Shown piece after piece: positions 1-5,752 of a stretch of DNA of 6,953 nt. The number at the start of each line of letters is the position of its first letter. The first letter of the stretch is position 1. The notes beneath the pieces were generated by a model. That model was not told where the DNA came from and ran no database searches. It saw only the letters and a program-made list of their open reading frames with translations. Source of the DNA: TMED69 sp964642505 (GTDB lineage: Bacteria > Pseudomonadota > Gammaproteobacteria > Ga0077536); assembly GCA_964642505.1 (NCBI GenBank), contig CAZXQY010000115.1, forward strand, positions 1-6,953, in the 5' to 3' direction. The position numbers were made by a program, and so were the translations under genes.

Positions 1-342
1 CGTGCTGGCGCAGATGTTTTGTTCGTAGAATCTCCGGAGAGTGAATCTGAATTCGGAGAAATTGCCTCCAGAGTTGATGCTCCTTTGTTGGCTAACATGG
101 TAGAAGGAGGTCGTTCTCCTGTACTTTCAAAAAGTCGATTGGAGGGACTTGGATATTCCTTAGCTATCTATCCCGGCACAGGTTTTTTTGCTGCCGCGTC
201 TGCCCTTAAGGATGTTTACGCCCATATTTTGGAGACAGGTTCGAGCTTGGGATCAGGCAGATCTTTATATCCGATAGAAGAAATGCATGAGCTTATGGGC
301 TTCGAAAAAGTTTGGGAGTTTGAAAAAAAATGGGAGAAATAA
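1..342 (+). CDS. PEP mutase/isocitrate lyase-family C-C lyase, C-terminal part (5' end outside window)
   Basis: The reading frame is open from the first base (RAGADVLFVESPES...) and ends at TAA 340-342, so only the last 113 residues are present and the start lies upstream. The visible part is the C-terminal half of the isocitrate lyase/phosphoenolpyruvate mutase TIM barrel: AGADVLFVE on one strand, the family signature PLLANMVEGGRSPVLS on the next, then LGYSLAIYPGTGFFAAA, and a closing helix with MHELMGFEKVWEFEKKW. This pattern fits the COG2513 branch (2-methylisocitrate lyase, 2,3-dimethylmalate lyase, oxaloacetate decarboxylase, carboxyPEP mutase), whose members make or break a C-C or C-P bond next to a 2-oxo acid using Mg2+. 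The catalytic loop (the KKCGH-type region) lies upstream and cannot be checked. The overlap with the LeuC-like gene suggests a lyase acting on a hydrated dicarboxylate, which is inference. Family is confident; substrate is not. Confidence 0.9.
   Translation, partial: RAGADVLFVESPESESEFGEIASRVDAPLLANMVEGGRSPVLSKSRLEGLGYSLAIYPGTGFFAAASALKDVYAHILETGSSLGSGRSLYPIEEMHELMGFEKVWEFEKKWEK
314..318 (+). promoter_or_regulatory. Ribosome binding site for the LeuC-like gene, inside the lyase gene
   Basis: GGGAG lies 11 nt before the ATG at 330, within the coding sequence of the lyase. The spacing is a little long, but no closer purine-rich core is present apart from a run of A. Because the two genes overlap by 13 nt, translation of LeuC is probably also helped by ribosomes finishing the lyase. 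Confidence 0.5.
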
Positions 343-1760
343 ACTCGGGAAAACCAAAACTATTGTTTGACAAAATATGGGATGCTCATCGCATAGCAAC
401 TTTAGGTGGTGGTTACGACTTAGTTTATATTGCGCGACACATGCTACATGAATTAGCAAGCGATGTGGCCTTTAACATGTTGGAAAAGAAAACCGGTAAG
501 GTTCGTCGTCCAGAGCTTACTTTTGCTACACATGACCATGTGGTTTCAACAGGAGACGATAGAGCTTCAGGATCTCTGCCGAAGTATGTCAAATATATTG
601 ATATGCTGCGTCGTAACGCTGAACGACATCAAATTAAATTATTCGATCTTGAAGATGGCGAGCAAGGTATAGTGCATGTCATCGCGCCAGAGTTGGGTAT
701 TGCCTTGCCTGGTTTAACGTTCGTCTGTGGTGACAGTCATACCTGCACTGTGGGCGGATTGGGAGCTCTTTCGTGGGGGATAGGTACGTCGGATGTCGCG
801 CATGTTCTGGCAACCCAAACGTTGATTCAACGTAGACCCAAAGTTTTTCGAGTTAACTGTCAAGGGTGCCTGGGAGAGGAGGTTACGGCAAAGGATCTAA
901 TTTTGGCAATTATTGGAGAATATGGTGCAGATGCTGGAACAGGTTTTGCGATGGAGTTTTGTGGCAAGGCGGTTTTACAGCTATCCATTGATGAACGCTT
1001 AACTTTGTGTAATCTCAGCGTGGAAATGGGGGCTCGGATGGGCCAGATCGCACCTGACGATATTACCTACGAGTATCTTTCTGGGAGGAAATTCGTGCCC
1101 ACGGGAAGACAATGGGACCAAGCAATCGAATACTGGTCCGGTTTGAAGAGTGATCAAAGGGCCCTCGCCGAAAGGGAAGAATCTTTCGATGTTACGTTAC
1201 TGCGGCCGCAAATTACGTGGGGTACAAGTCCGGCACATGTTATTCCTGTGGATGGTGTCGTCCCAAATCCTGCAGAGAAAGCAGGCAAAAACACGAGGGC
1301 TGGCATGGAGAAAGCTTTAGCCTATATGGATCTGGTTCCGGGTCAGAAAATGAACGATACCAAAGTAGACGTCGTCTTTATTGGTTCTTGTAGTAACAGT
1401 CGGATATCTGACCTGAGAGCGGCTGCGGCTGTGGTAAAGGGACGGAAAGTATCGCCCCATGTCAGAGCCTTAATAGTTCCTGGATCTAGTGCAACTAAAC
1501 GAGTTGCCGAGCGTGAAGGTTTGGATAAACTGTTTAAGAATGCAGGTTTTGAATGGAGGCATTCGGGCTGCTCGATGTGTGTGGCTGTTAATGGTGATCA
1601 ATTGAAAGAAGGGCAGCGTTGCATATCCACATCGAACCGGAATTTTGAGGGTAGACAAGGGGTTGGTGGTCGCACTCATCTCGCTAGCCCGGCGACGGCA
1701 GCCGCCTCGGCAATATTGGGCCGGATTTGTGACCAGCGTTCTCTGGACGCAGTAGTTTGA
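330..1760 (+). CDS. leuC: LeuC-type (3-isopropylmalate dehydratase-like) large subunit, [4Fe-4S] hydro-lyase
   Basis: This 476-residue cytosolic protein belongs to the aconitase superfamily and is close to the usual LeuC length (E. coli about 466). The [4Fe-4S] ligands are all present: Cys354 in FIGSCSNSRISDLRAAA, and Cys414 and Cys417 in SGCSMC. Other LeuC landmarks are FATHDHVVST near 65-74, CGDSHTCTVGGLGALSWGIGTS at 133-154, GGTGFAMEFCG-like sequence near 203-212, and STSNRNFEGRQG at 433-444. With LeuD it would catalyse reversible dehydration/hydration of a hydroxy-dicarboxylate. The ATG at 330 overlaps the upstream lyase by 13 nt, and the stop overlaps leuD, so the three are likely co-translated. 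Compared with E. coli LeuC recalled from memory, the N-terminal YIDRHLVHEVTS stretch reads YIARHMLHELAS and LPGCSMC reads RHSGCSMC. These changes, and the lyase neighbour without leuA or leuB, suggest a catabolic hydratase (for example dimethylmaleate- or citraconate-type). Family is very confident; leucine role is doubtful. Confidence 0.95.
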   Translation: MGEINSGKPKLLFDKIWDAHRIATLGGGYDLVYIARHMLHELASDVAFNMLEKKTGKVRRPELTFATHDHVVSTGDDRASGSLPKYVKYIDMLRRNAERHQIKLFDLEDGEQGIVHVIAPELGIALPGLTFVCGDSHTCTVGGLGALSWGIGTSDVAHVLATQTLIQRRPKVFRVNCQGCLGEEVTAKDLILAIIGEYGADAGTGFAMEFCGKAVLQLSIDERLTLCNLSVEMGARMGQIAPDDITYEYLSGRKFVPTGRQWDQAIEYWSGLKSDQRALAEREESFDVTLLRPQITWGTSPAHVIPVDGVVPNPAEKAGKNTRAGMEKALAYMDLVPGQKMNDTKVDVVFIGSCSNSRISDLRAAAAVVKGRKVSPHVRALIVPGSSATKRVAEREGLDKLFKNAGFEWRHSGCSMCVAVNGDQLKEGQRCISTSNRNFEGRQGVGGRTHLASPATAAASAILGRICDQRSLDAVV

Positions 1761-1762
1761 TG
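1758..1762 (+). other. TGATG translational coupling junction between leuC-like and leuD-like genes
   Basis: The stop TGA of the large subunit (1758-1760) shares its A with the ATG of the small subunit (1760-1762). Such one-base overlaps allow termination-reinitiation, which fits two subunits needed in equal amounts. A TTG at 1757, one codon upstream in the same frame, is a possible alternative start but has no better ribosome binding site. Confidence 0.75.
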
Positions 1763-2377
1763 CCTCCTGATAATCTTAAGAGAGGGTTGGCTGCAGGAAT
1801 CGCTGTTCCAGATATTGATACGGATACTATTATTCCGATCGATTACTGTGTAAATCGGACGCGTCCTCATTTTGACGAAGGTTTATTTCGAGCGTGGCGG
1901 TTTAATTCCGATGGCAGACTGAGGAAAGACTTTATTTTAAATAAAACCCCGTATTCAGGATGTAAAATATTAGTGGTTGGCCCAAATTTTGGGTGTGGTA
2001 GCTCTCGAGAGATGGCTGTATGGGCTCTGAATGACTTCGGAATTTTTTGCGTTATAGCCTCCAGTTTTGGGGAAATTTTTTATAGCAATTGTTTTCAAAA
2101 CCAAGTACTGGCTGCAAAAGTTTCAGAGAGTGCGGCAGCGACGCTGTTCAAGACTCTAGACGAAAATGTAGGCCTTGTCCTCGATATCGACATCAAGCGG
2201 AACCTGATCAGATGGAATATCACTCAATCGGTGGAATTTGAGTTAGACCCGCTACGTAAGAGCATGTTTCTTCAGGGACTCGATCCGATCGAGGCCACCT
2301 TTACCAAAGAAGCCGATATATCTCGCTTCGAAGAAAAATACCGCACCACGTATTCCTGGGTTTATGAAAAGGAGTAG
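1760..2377 (+). CDS. leuD: LeuD-type (3-isopropylmalate dehydratase-like) small subunit
   Basis: This 205-residue protein is the swivel domain partner of the LeuC-type subunit and matches the long bacterial LeuD form (about 200 residues). Visible landmarks are DIDTDTIIP near 18-26, the substrate loop DYCVNRTRPHFDEGLFRAW at 28-46, the aconitase swivel signature NFGCGSSRE at 76-84 with the substrate-contacting Ser-Ser-Arg, IASSFGEIFYSNCFQNQ at 99-115, and FELDPLRK at 160-167 near the C-terminus. The ATG start is chosen for the TGATG overlap with leuC. In typical LeuD the signature continues SREHAPWAL; here it is SREMAVWAL, so the usual His is Met85 and the usual Pro is Val87. The loop that normally reads like FLKxIxRTGFG is also altered. 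These changes lie near the substrate site and support a substrate other than isopropylmalate, which is inference. Its 3' end faces the oppositely oriented flavin monooxygenase only 14 nt away. Confidence 0.94.
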   Translation: MPPDNLKRGLAAGIAVPDIDTDTIIPIDYCVNRTRPHFDEGLFRAWRFNSDGRLRKDFILNKTPYSGCKILVVGPNFGCGSSREMAVWALNDFGIFCVIASSFGEIFYSNCFQNQVLAAKVSESAAATLFKTLDENVGLVLDIDIKRNLIRWNITQSVEFELDPLRKSMFLQGLDPIEATFTKEADISRFEEKYRTTYSWVYEKE

Positions 2378-2391
2378 AGTTTCCTTTGAAT

Positions 2392-3468
2392 TTATTTGCG
2401 CACGCCCATTTTTTTTAAAATCGGCATAATATCATGCTTGAATCTGACAGTATCTTTATGAAAGTTTAAGAACACCATTAATAACCCATCCATCCCGTTC
2501 ATATGGATCTCCCTTATCATTTCGGCAACTTGCTCTTTGGTACCTATCATCGGGATTCCGCCCGCTCCCACAGCATACATTTCCAGCGTGAATCTGTCGA
2601 AAGAACCGCTTTGTACTTTTAATCCCTTAGCCCAGTTTTCTGCCGCTTCCACATCCATTTGTTCAACTATCTTTGCTTTCTCTTCTAGCGCTTCGGCCTC
2701 ACTATCTCGCCACAGAACAAAGGGCGGTGTGGCACAAAAAATATCTCTGCCATTTTTCTGGGCTCTGCTTTTTATGTCCTGTACGTGGGGATTAACAGCG
2801 TCCATAGTAGGAGGAGTGATGAACGCCCAATCGCATAGTTTAGAGACCATTTTTTTTGCATCTTCAGAGCCACCTGCATTCGCGATAGTTGGGTGGGGTT
2901 GTTGCACCGGTGCTGGTTGCACGTCACCGCCAGTTATTTTGTACCATGGGCATTCGTAGTTGAAAGTTCCAGGTTCTTGAGTCCAGAGACCCTTTAGAAT
3001 TTCGATGTAAGCTTCACTTCGTTGGTACCGTTCTTGATGTTCAATAACTTCGATCCCCATCATTCCAAATTCTCGTTCGCTCCAACCGCTTACTACATTT
3101 AAGCCCCATCTACCGTTGCTAATGTGATCAAGCGTAGAACCCATTTTTGCTGTTGCGACCGGATGAAAAACTGGAACGTGTACGGTTGAAAAGATTTTTA
3201 TTTTTTTTGTGTTTGAAAGCAAGGCAGAAGCCCAGGTAAAGGTTTCAAGGGATATGCTCATATAATTCGTTGTTCCGCCGTAACCTCGCCATTTGGAGAC
3301 TGGGAATAAAAAGTCGAATTCAGCATCTTCCGCGGCTCGCGCTATCTCAAGGTTGGAAGAGTAGGTCCAATCGTTTGGCTCAGGCTTATAGGTACTAAAC
3401 GAAAAAGAGTAGCTACAATTCGGCATGAATAAGCCCAATTGTAAAGGAACGCTTCTATTCATCGGCAT
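2392..3468 (-). CDS. Luciferase-like flavin-dependent monooxygenase (SfnG/RutA-like)
   Basis: This 358-residue cytosolic protein is a bacterial luciferase-like (LLM) TIM-barrel monooxygenase that would use reduced FMN and O2. Landmarks are the N-terminal beta strand LGLFMPN, LEIARAAEDAEFDFLFPVS, WRGYGG near 60-65, HVPVFHPVATAKMGSTLDHISNGR near 97-120, NVVSGWSEREFGMMGIE at 124-140, and HQERYQRSEAYIEILKGLWT at 144-163. The NVVSGW and ERYxRSExxI..L.G.WT blocks recall dimethyl sulfone monooxygenase SfnG and the pyrimidine oxygenase RutA, both of which cleave C-S or C-N/amide bonds using flavin peroxide chemistry. The family call is firm; the substrate is unknown. The start at 3468 is chosen because GGAG (3475-3478 on the reverse strand) sits 6 nt before that ATG; an in-frame ATG at 3480 would add four residues but would put the GGAG inside the gene. 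It is divergent from the DOPA dioxygenase-like gene and may share its control region. Confidence 0.92.
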   Translation of the reverse strand: MPMNRSVPLQLGLFMPNCSYSFSFSTYKPEPNDWTYSSNLEIARAAEDAEFDFLFPVSKWRGYGGTTNYMSISLETFTWASALLSNTKKIKIFSTVHVPVFHPVATAKMGSTLDHISNGRWGLNVVSGWSEREFGMMGIEVIEHQERYQRSEAYIEILKGLWTQEPGTFNYECPWYKITGGDVQPAPVQQPHPTIANAGGSEDAKKMVSKLCDWAFITPPTMDAVNPHVQDIKSRAQKNGRDIFCATPPFVLWRDSEAEALEEKAKIVEQMDVEAAENWAKGLKVQSGSFDRFTLEMYAVGAGGIPMIGTKEQVAEMIREIHMNGMDGLLMVFLNFHKDTVRFKHDIMPILKKMGVRK

Positions 3469-3474
3469 TTTTGT

Positions 3475-3478
3475 CTCC
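3475..3478 (-). promoter_or_regulatory. Ribosome binding site that sets the start of the SfnG/RutA-like gene
   Basis: Read on the minus strand, GGAG is followed by ACAAAA and then ATG at 3468-3466. This 6-nt spacing is near ideal, while no Shine-Dalgarno-like run precedes the upstream ATG at 3480. It therefore favours the shorter, 358-residue protein. Confidence 0.6.
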
Positions 3479-3480
3479 AT

Positions 3481-3580
3481 TTCTACGTTAGATTAGTACC
3501 AAGTATACTATCTACCGTGTGGGTTAATTTCGGGTAGAATAATCTAGCTTGTTTCGATTTACAAAGTAGGAACCGTACGC
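3481..3580. promoter_or_regulatory. Divergent intergenic control region
   Basis: This is the only head-to-head gap in the window, so it must hold or sit near start signals for both the minus-strand flavin monooxygenase and the plus-strand dioxygenase. It contains the 8-bp palindrome AGTATACT at 3502-3509, which offers a TATACT -10-like hexamer on each strand, and a TAGAAT at 3535-3540 reading forward. No good TTGACA-like -35 box stands at the right distance from any of them. Imperfect inverted repeats are present: GTTAGATTA (3487-3495) against TAATCTAGC (3540-3548), matching at 8 of 9 positions, and TCTACC (3511-3516) against GGTAGA (3533-3538). These could be regulator sites, but short AT-rich repeats also arise by chance. 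Confidence 0.4.
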
Positions 3581-3583
3581 TTG

Positions 3584-3925
3584 ATGAATTATCACGCCCA
3601 CATTTATTGGAGTAATGAAATTGAAAAGGAAATCGCTCTCGGTCTTCGTTTAACACTCCAGGAATTTGGGTGCAATTTGGGTAGGGTTAGAGATGATCCT
3701 GTCGGGCCCCATCGATTTCCGATGTATCAGGTGAGCTACGACGATGGAAACCGGGCCGGCGTTGAGGGTTTTCTTAGGAAAAAAGCAAGAAGTATAAGTA
3801 TCTTGCTGCACGAGGACGTTGGAAAAAATCATTTGAGAGATCACACGGAAGGTGCTCGGTGGCTAGGAAAGGAGCTGCCCCTGGATCTCGAGTTCCTAAC
3901 GGATTTAGATTCTTCCGAAAGTTAG
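3584..3925 (+). CDS. DOPA 4,5-dioxygenase family protein
   Basis: This 113-residue protein has the layout of the small DOPA 4,5-dioxygenase family (PF08883): YHAHIYW at 3-9, then a helix, PVGPH at 39-43 followed by FPMYQVSY, and a C-terminal LLHEDVGKNHLRDHTEGARWLGKELPLDL stretch spanning about 74-102. Candidate metal or catalytic histidines are His4, His6, His43, His76, His83 and His87. Known members cleave a catechol ring next to the hydroxyls (extradiol), as in fungal DOPA-to-betalamic acid chemistry; most bacterial members have no proven substrate. The usual HP after the third strand is HE here. The length is normal for the family. ATG 3584 is used as the start; TTG 3581 one codon earlier is possible, since AGGAA (3568-3572) is 8 nt from the TTG and 11 nt from the ATG. 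The divergent flavin monooxygenase and downstream Baeyer-Villiger enzyme suggest a role in breakdown of an aromatic or cyclic compound, which is inference. Confidence 0.88.
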   Translation: MNYHAHIYWSNEIEKEIALGLRLTLQEFGCNLGRVRDDPVGPHRFPMYQVSYDDGNRAGVEGFLRKKARSISILLHEDVGKNHLRDHTEGARWLGKELPLDLEFLTDLDSSES

Positions 3926-3959
3926 AAAGGTTTACAAGTTGGCACAGGCTCGATTAATC

Positions 3960-3987
3960 TTGGAGGTCGTAAAAACCGTAGTATACT
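3960..3987 (+). promoter_or_regulatory. Possible sigma70-type promoter for the Baeyer-Villiger gene cluster
   Basis: TATACT at 3982-3987 matches five of six bases of the -10 consensus. TTGGAG at 3960-3965, 16 nt upstream, is a weak -35 match. Transcription would begin near 3995, leaving a short leader that includes the strong ribosome binding site. The -10 lies inside AGTATACT (3980-3987), the same palindrome found in the divergent region at 3502-3509. Support is from pattern only. Confidence 0.4.
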
Positions 3988-4012
3988 GAACACAATTTTT
4001 TTAGAGACTCGT

Positions 4013-4020
4013 AAGGGAGG
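4013..4020 (+). promoter_or_regulatory. Strong ribosome binding site of the Baeyer-Villiger monooxygenase
   Basis: AAGGGAGG ends 8 nt before the ATG at 4029. It is the strongest Shine-Dalgarno sequence in the window and suggests this enzyme is made in larger amounts than its neighbours. It also fixes the start codon. Confidence 0.75.
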
Positions 4021-4028
4021 TCTGATAA

Positions 4029-5705
4029 ATGAGTTCGCAGGTATCGACTGACTATGACGCAGTGGTGATAGGCGCTGGTGTGTGTGGTATCTATCAAATA
4101 AAAAAGCTCGTCGATTTAGGTTTTAAAGCGACAGTTCTGGAGGCTGAAGCTGATCTGGGAGGAACTTGGTACATGAATCGGTACCCTGGTGCTCGTTTCG
4201 ACTCTGAAAGCCATACTTATGGCTATTCTTTTTCACAAGAATTATTAAAAGAGTGGCACTGGAAAGAACGGTTCTCTGGTCAGCCTGAAAACCTTCGTTA
4301 TTTGAATTATGTGGCCGATAAATTTGATCTTCGAACGCATATGCAATTTAACTGCAAGGTGGATTCTGCTTATTTTGATGAAAGCCTAAGCGTATGGAAT
4401 TTGAAAGTCGCCGATGGTAGAGAGCTTACGACTCGGTTTCTTATTATGGGTGTAGGCTTGTTGGCTGCCCCAACCTATCCTCGTTACGAGGGGATGGATA
4501 ATTTCAAAGGGCGCTCCTTCCACACGTATTATTGGCCTCATGAAGAAGTTAACCTTGAGGGCAAGAAGGTTGCCGTAATTGGAACAGGGGCAACCGGCAT
4601 ACAAGTGATTGGTGCTATTGCTCCTATAGTTGGAGAATTAACTGTCTTTCAACGGCGGCCGAACTGGGTTGCTCCGCTGAATAATGGAGAAATTTCTGAA
4701 AAAGAAATGGAGAAGATTCGGGTAAGGTATGAGGAGATTTGGGAGGCTTGTAGGCGAAGTCCTGGAGGGTTTGAGCACGAACCTGATCGCAGAGGATTTT
4801 ATGAGGTCAGTAGGAAAGAAAGAATCGCCTTGTGGGACAAACTTTATGACGAGCCTGGTTTCGCCATTTGGCTGAGAAATTTCCGAGAAATTTTCACAGA
4901 TGAAGAAGCGAATGAGGAAATATCTGCCTACATTGCCGATCGGATTCGGCGGAGAGTTAAGGATCCGAAAATCGCTGAAAAGCTAATACCTAAAGATCAT
5001 GGTTTCGGTGTGCAACGATTACCAATGGAAACGAATTACTTGGAGGCTTATAACCAAGATAATGTTCATCTGGTAGATATCAGTGAGACGCCGATTAACA
5101 GAATCACCGAGAACGGTTTAAGGACGTCCGAGGAAGATTTTTCTTTTGATATAATTGTCTATGCTACTGGATTCGATGCGATAACAGGTTCCTTTGATAG
5201 GGTTGATATCCAAGGAATTAATGGAGAAAAACTCAAAGATAAATGGTTTGATGGCCCCTCTACCTTTCTGGGTATGATGGTAAACGGATTTCCCAATTTT
5301 CTTATGCCTTCTGGGCCACAAAGCGGCTCTGCATCCACTAATTACCCCCGGGGAATTGAAAATGGAGTCGACTGGTGTACTCGTTTTCTGGAGCATATTA
5401 GAGATAATGGGTTCGCCAGGATCGAAGCAACCAAGGCGGCGGAGGAGCGGTGGACAGCGCATGTGACGAAAATGTACTCCACGATGCTGATGAGGAAAGC
5501 AAAAGGTTGGTTCACAGGATACAACTCCAATGTAGAGGGCCATGAAGAGGGACGGACTCGCTATTTTGTTTACAACGGCGGTACCCCCAAGTATGTGAAA
5601 ACTATCAACGACGTTGCGGACAGTGGGTATGAGGGGGTAATGTTAACTCCAGGTACCTTATTGGATCAGCCTGTAGATAGCACGTCTAAACAGCCTCGTC
5701 AGTGA
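4029..5705 (+). CDS. Type I Baeyer-Villiger flavin monooxygenase (cyclohexanone/phenylacetone monooxygenase-like)
   Basis: This 558-residue FAD- and NADPH-dependent enzyme would insert oxygen next to a ketone, giving an ester or lactone. It has the FAD-binding GAGVCG at 15-20 with Glu38 closing that fold, GGTWYMNRYPGARFDSES at 44-61, the diagnostic Baeyer-Villiger fingerprint FxGxxxHxxxWP at 159-170 (Phe159, Gly161, His165, Trp169, Pro170), and the NADPH-binding GTGATG at 185-190 followed by FQRRPNW. GVQRLP at 327-332 aligns with the region of the catalytic arginine of phenylacetone monooxygenase, making Arg330 the likely counterpart. IVYATGFDAITGSFD at 376-390 and GWFTGYNSN at 493-501 are typical C-terminal blocks. 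The length is normal for the cyclohexanone monooxygenase type. There is no signal peptide. It heads a probable operon with the luciferase-like gene 47 nt downstream. Class is very confident; the ketone substrate cannot be told. Confidence 0.95.
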   Translation: MSSQVSTDYDAVVIGAGVCGIYQIKKLVDLGFKATVLEAEADLGGTWYMNRYPGARFDSESHTYGYSFSQELLKEWHWKERFSGQPENLRYLNYVADKFDLRTHMQFNCKVDSAYFDESLSVWNLKVADGRELTTRFLIMGVGLLAAPTYPRYEGMDNFKGRSFHTYYWPHEEVNLEGKKVAVIGTGATGIQVIGAIAPIVGELTVFQRRPNWVAPLNNGEISEKEMEKIRVRYEEIWEACRRSPGGFEHEPDRRGFYEVSRKERIALWDKLYDEPGFAIWLRNFREIFTDEEANEEISAYIADRIRRRVKDPKIAEKLIPKDHGFGVQRLPMETNYLEAYNQDNVHLVDISETPINRITENGLRTSEEDFSFDIIVYATGFDAITGSFDRVDIQGINGEKLKDKWFDGPSTFLGMMVNGFPNFLMPSGPQSGSASTNYPRGIENGVDWCTRFLEHIRDNGFARIEATKAAEERWTAHVTKMYSTMLMRKAKGWFTGYNSNVEGHEEGRTRYFVYNGGTPKYVKTINDVADSGYEGVMLTPGTLLDQPVDSTSKQPRQ

Positions 5706-5742
5706 GACATTTGTTACGTCGAAACCAGCAGGTTTGATCAAT

Positions 5743-5747
5743 AGGAG
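5743..5747 (+). promoter_or_regulatory. Ribosome binding site of the F420-type luciferase-like gene
   Basis: AGGAG stands 5 nt before the ATG at 5753, which fixes that start. The 47-nt gap after the Baeyer-Villiger gene shows neither a hairpin with a T-run nor a clear promoter, so the two genes are probably co-transcribed. Confidence 0.65.
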
Positions 5748-5752
5748 CTCGT

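Noticed and set aside
330..2377. Straight reading of leuCD as leucine biosynthesis genes
   Set aside because: No leuA or leuB is adjacent, the upstream overlapping gene is a C-C lyase and conserved substrate-region residues differ. The family name is kept, but the role is left open.
2368..2387. Possible hairpin AAAGGA...TCCTTT between the converging leuD-like and flavin monooxygenase genes
   Set aside because: The stem is six base pairs with only two G-C pairs, has an 8-nt loop and no T-run follows, so it is too weak to call a terminator.
2537..2959. 140-codon open frame on the plus strand
   Set aside because: It lies wholly antisense to the well-supported flavin monooxygenase, and its Ser/Ala-rich translation looks like no known family.
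3981..4028. Riboswitch or attenuator in the leader of the Baeyer-Villiger gene
   Set aside because: The leader is too short after the likely -10 box and shows no stable stem; the T-run at 3995-4002 has no GC-rich hairpin before it.
5118..5543. 141-codon open frame on the minus strand
   Set aside because: It is a shadow of the Baeyer-Villiger gene, which has every expected motif in the other strand.
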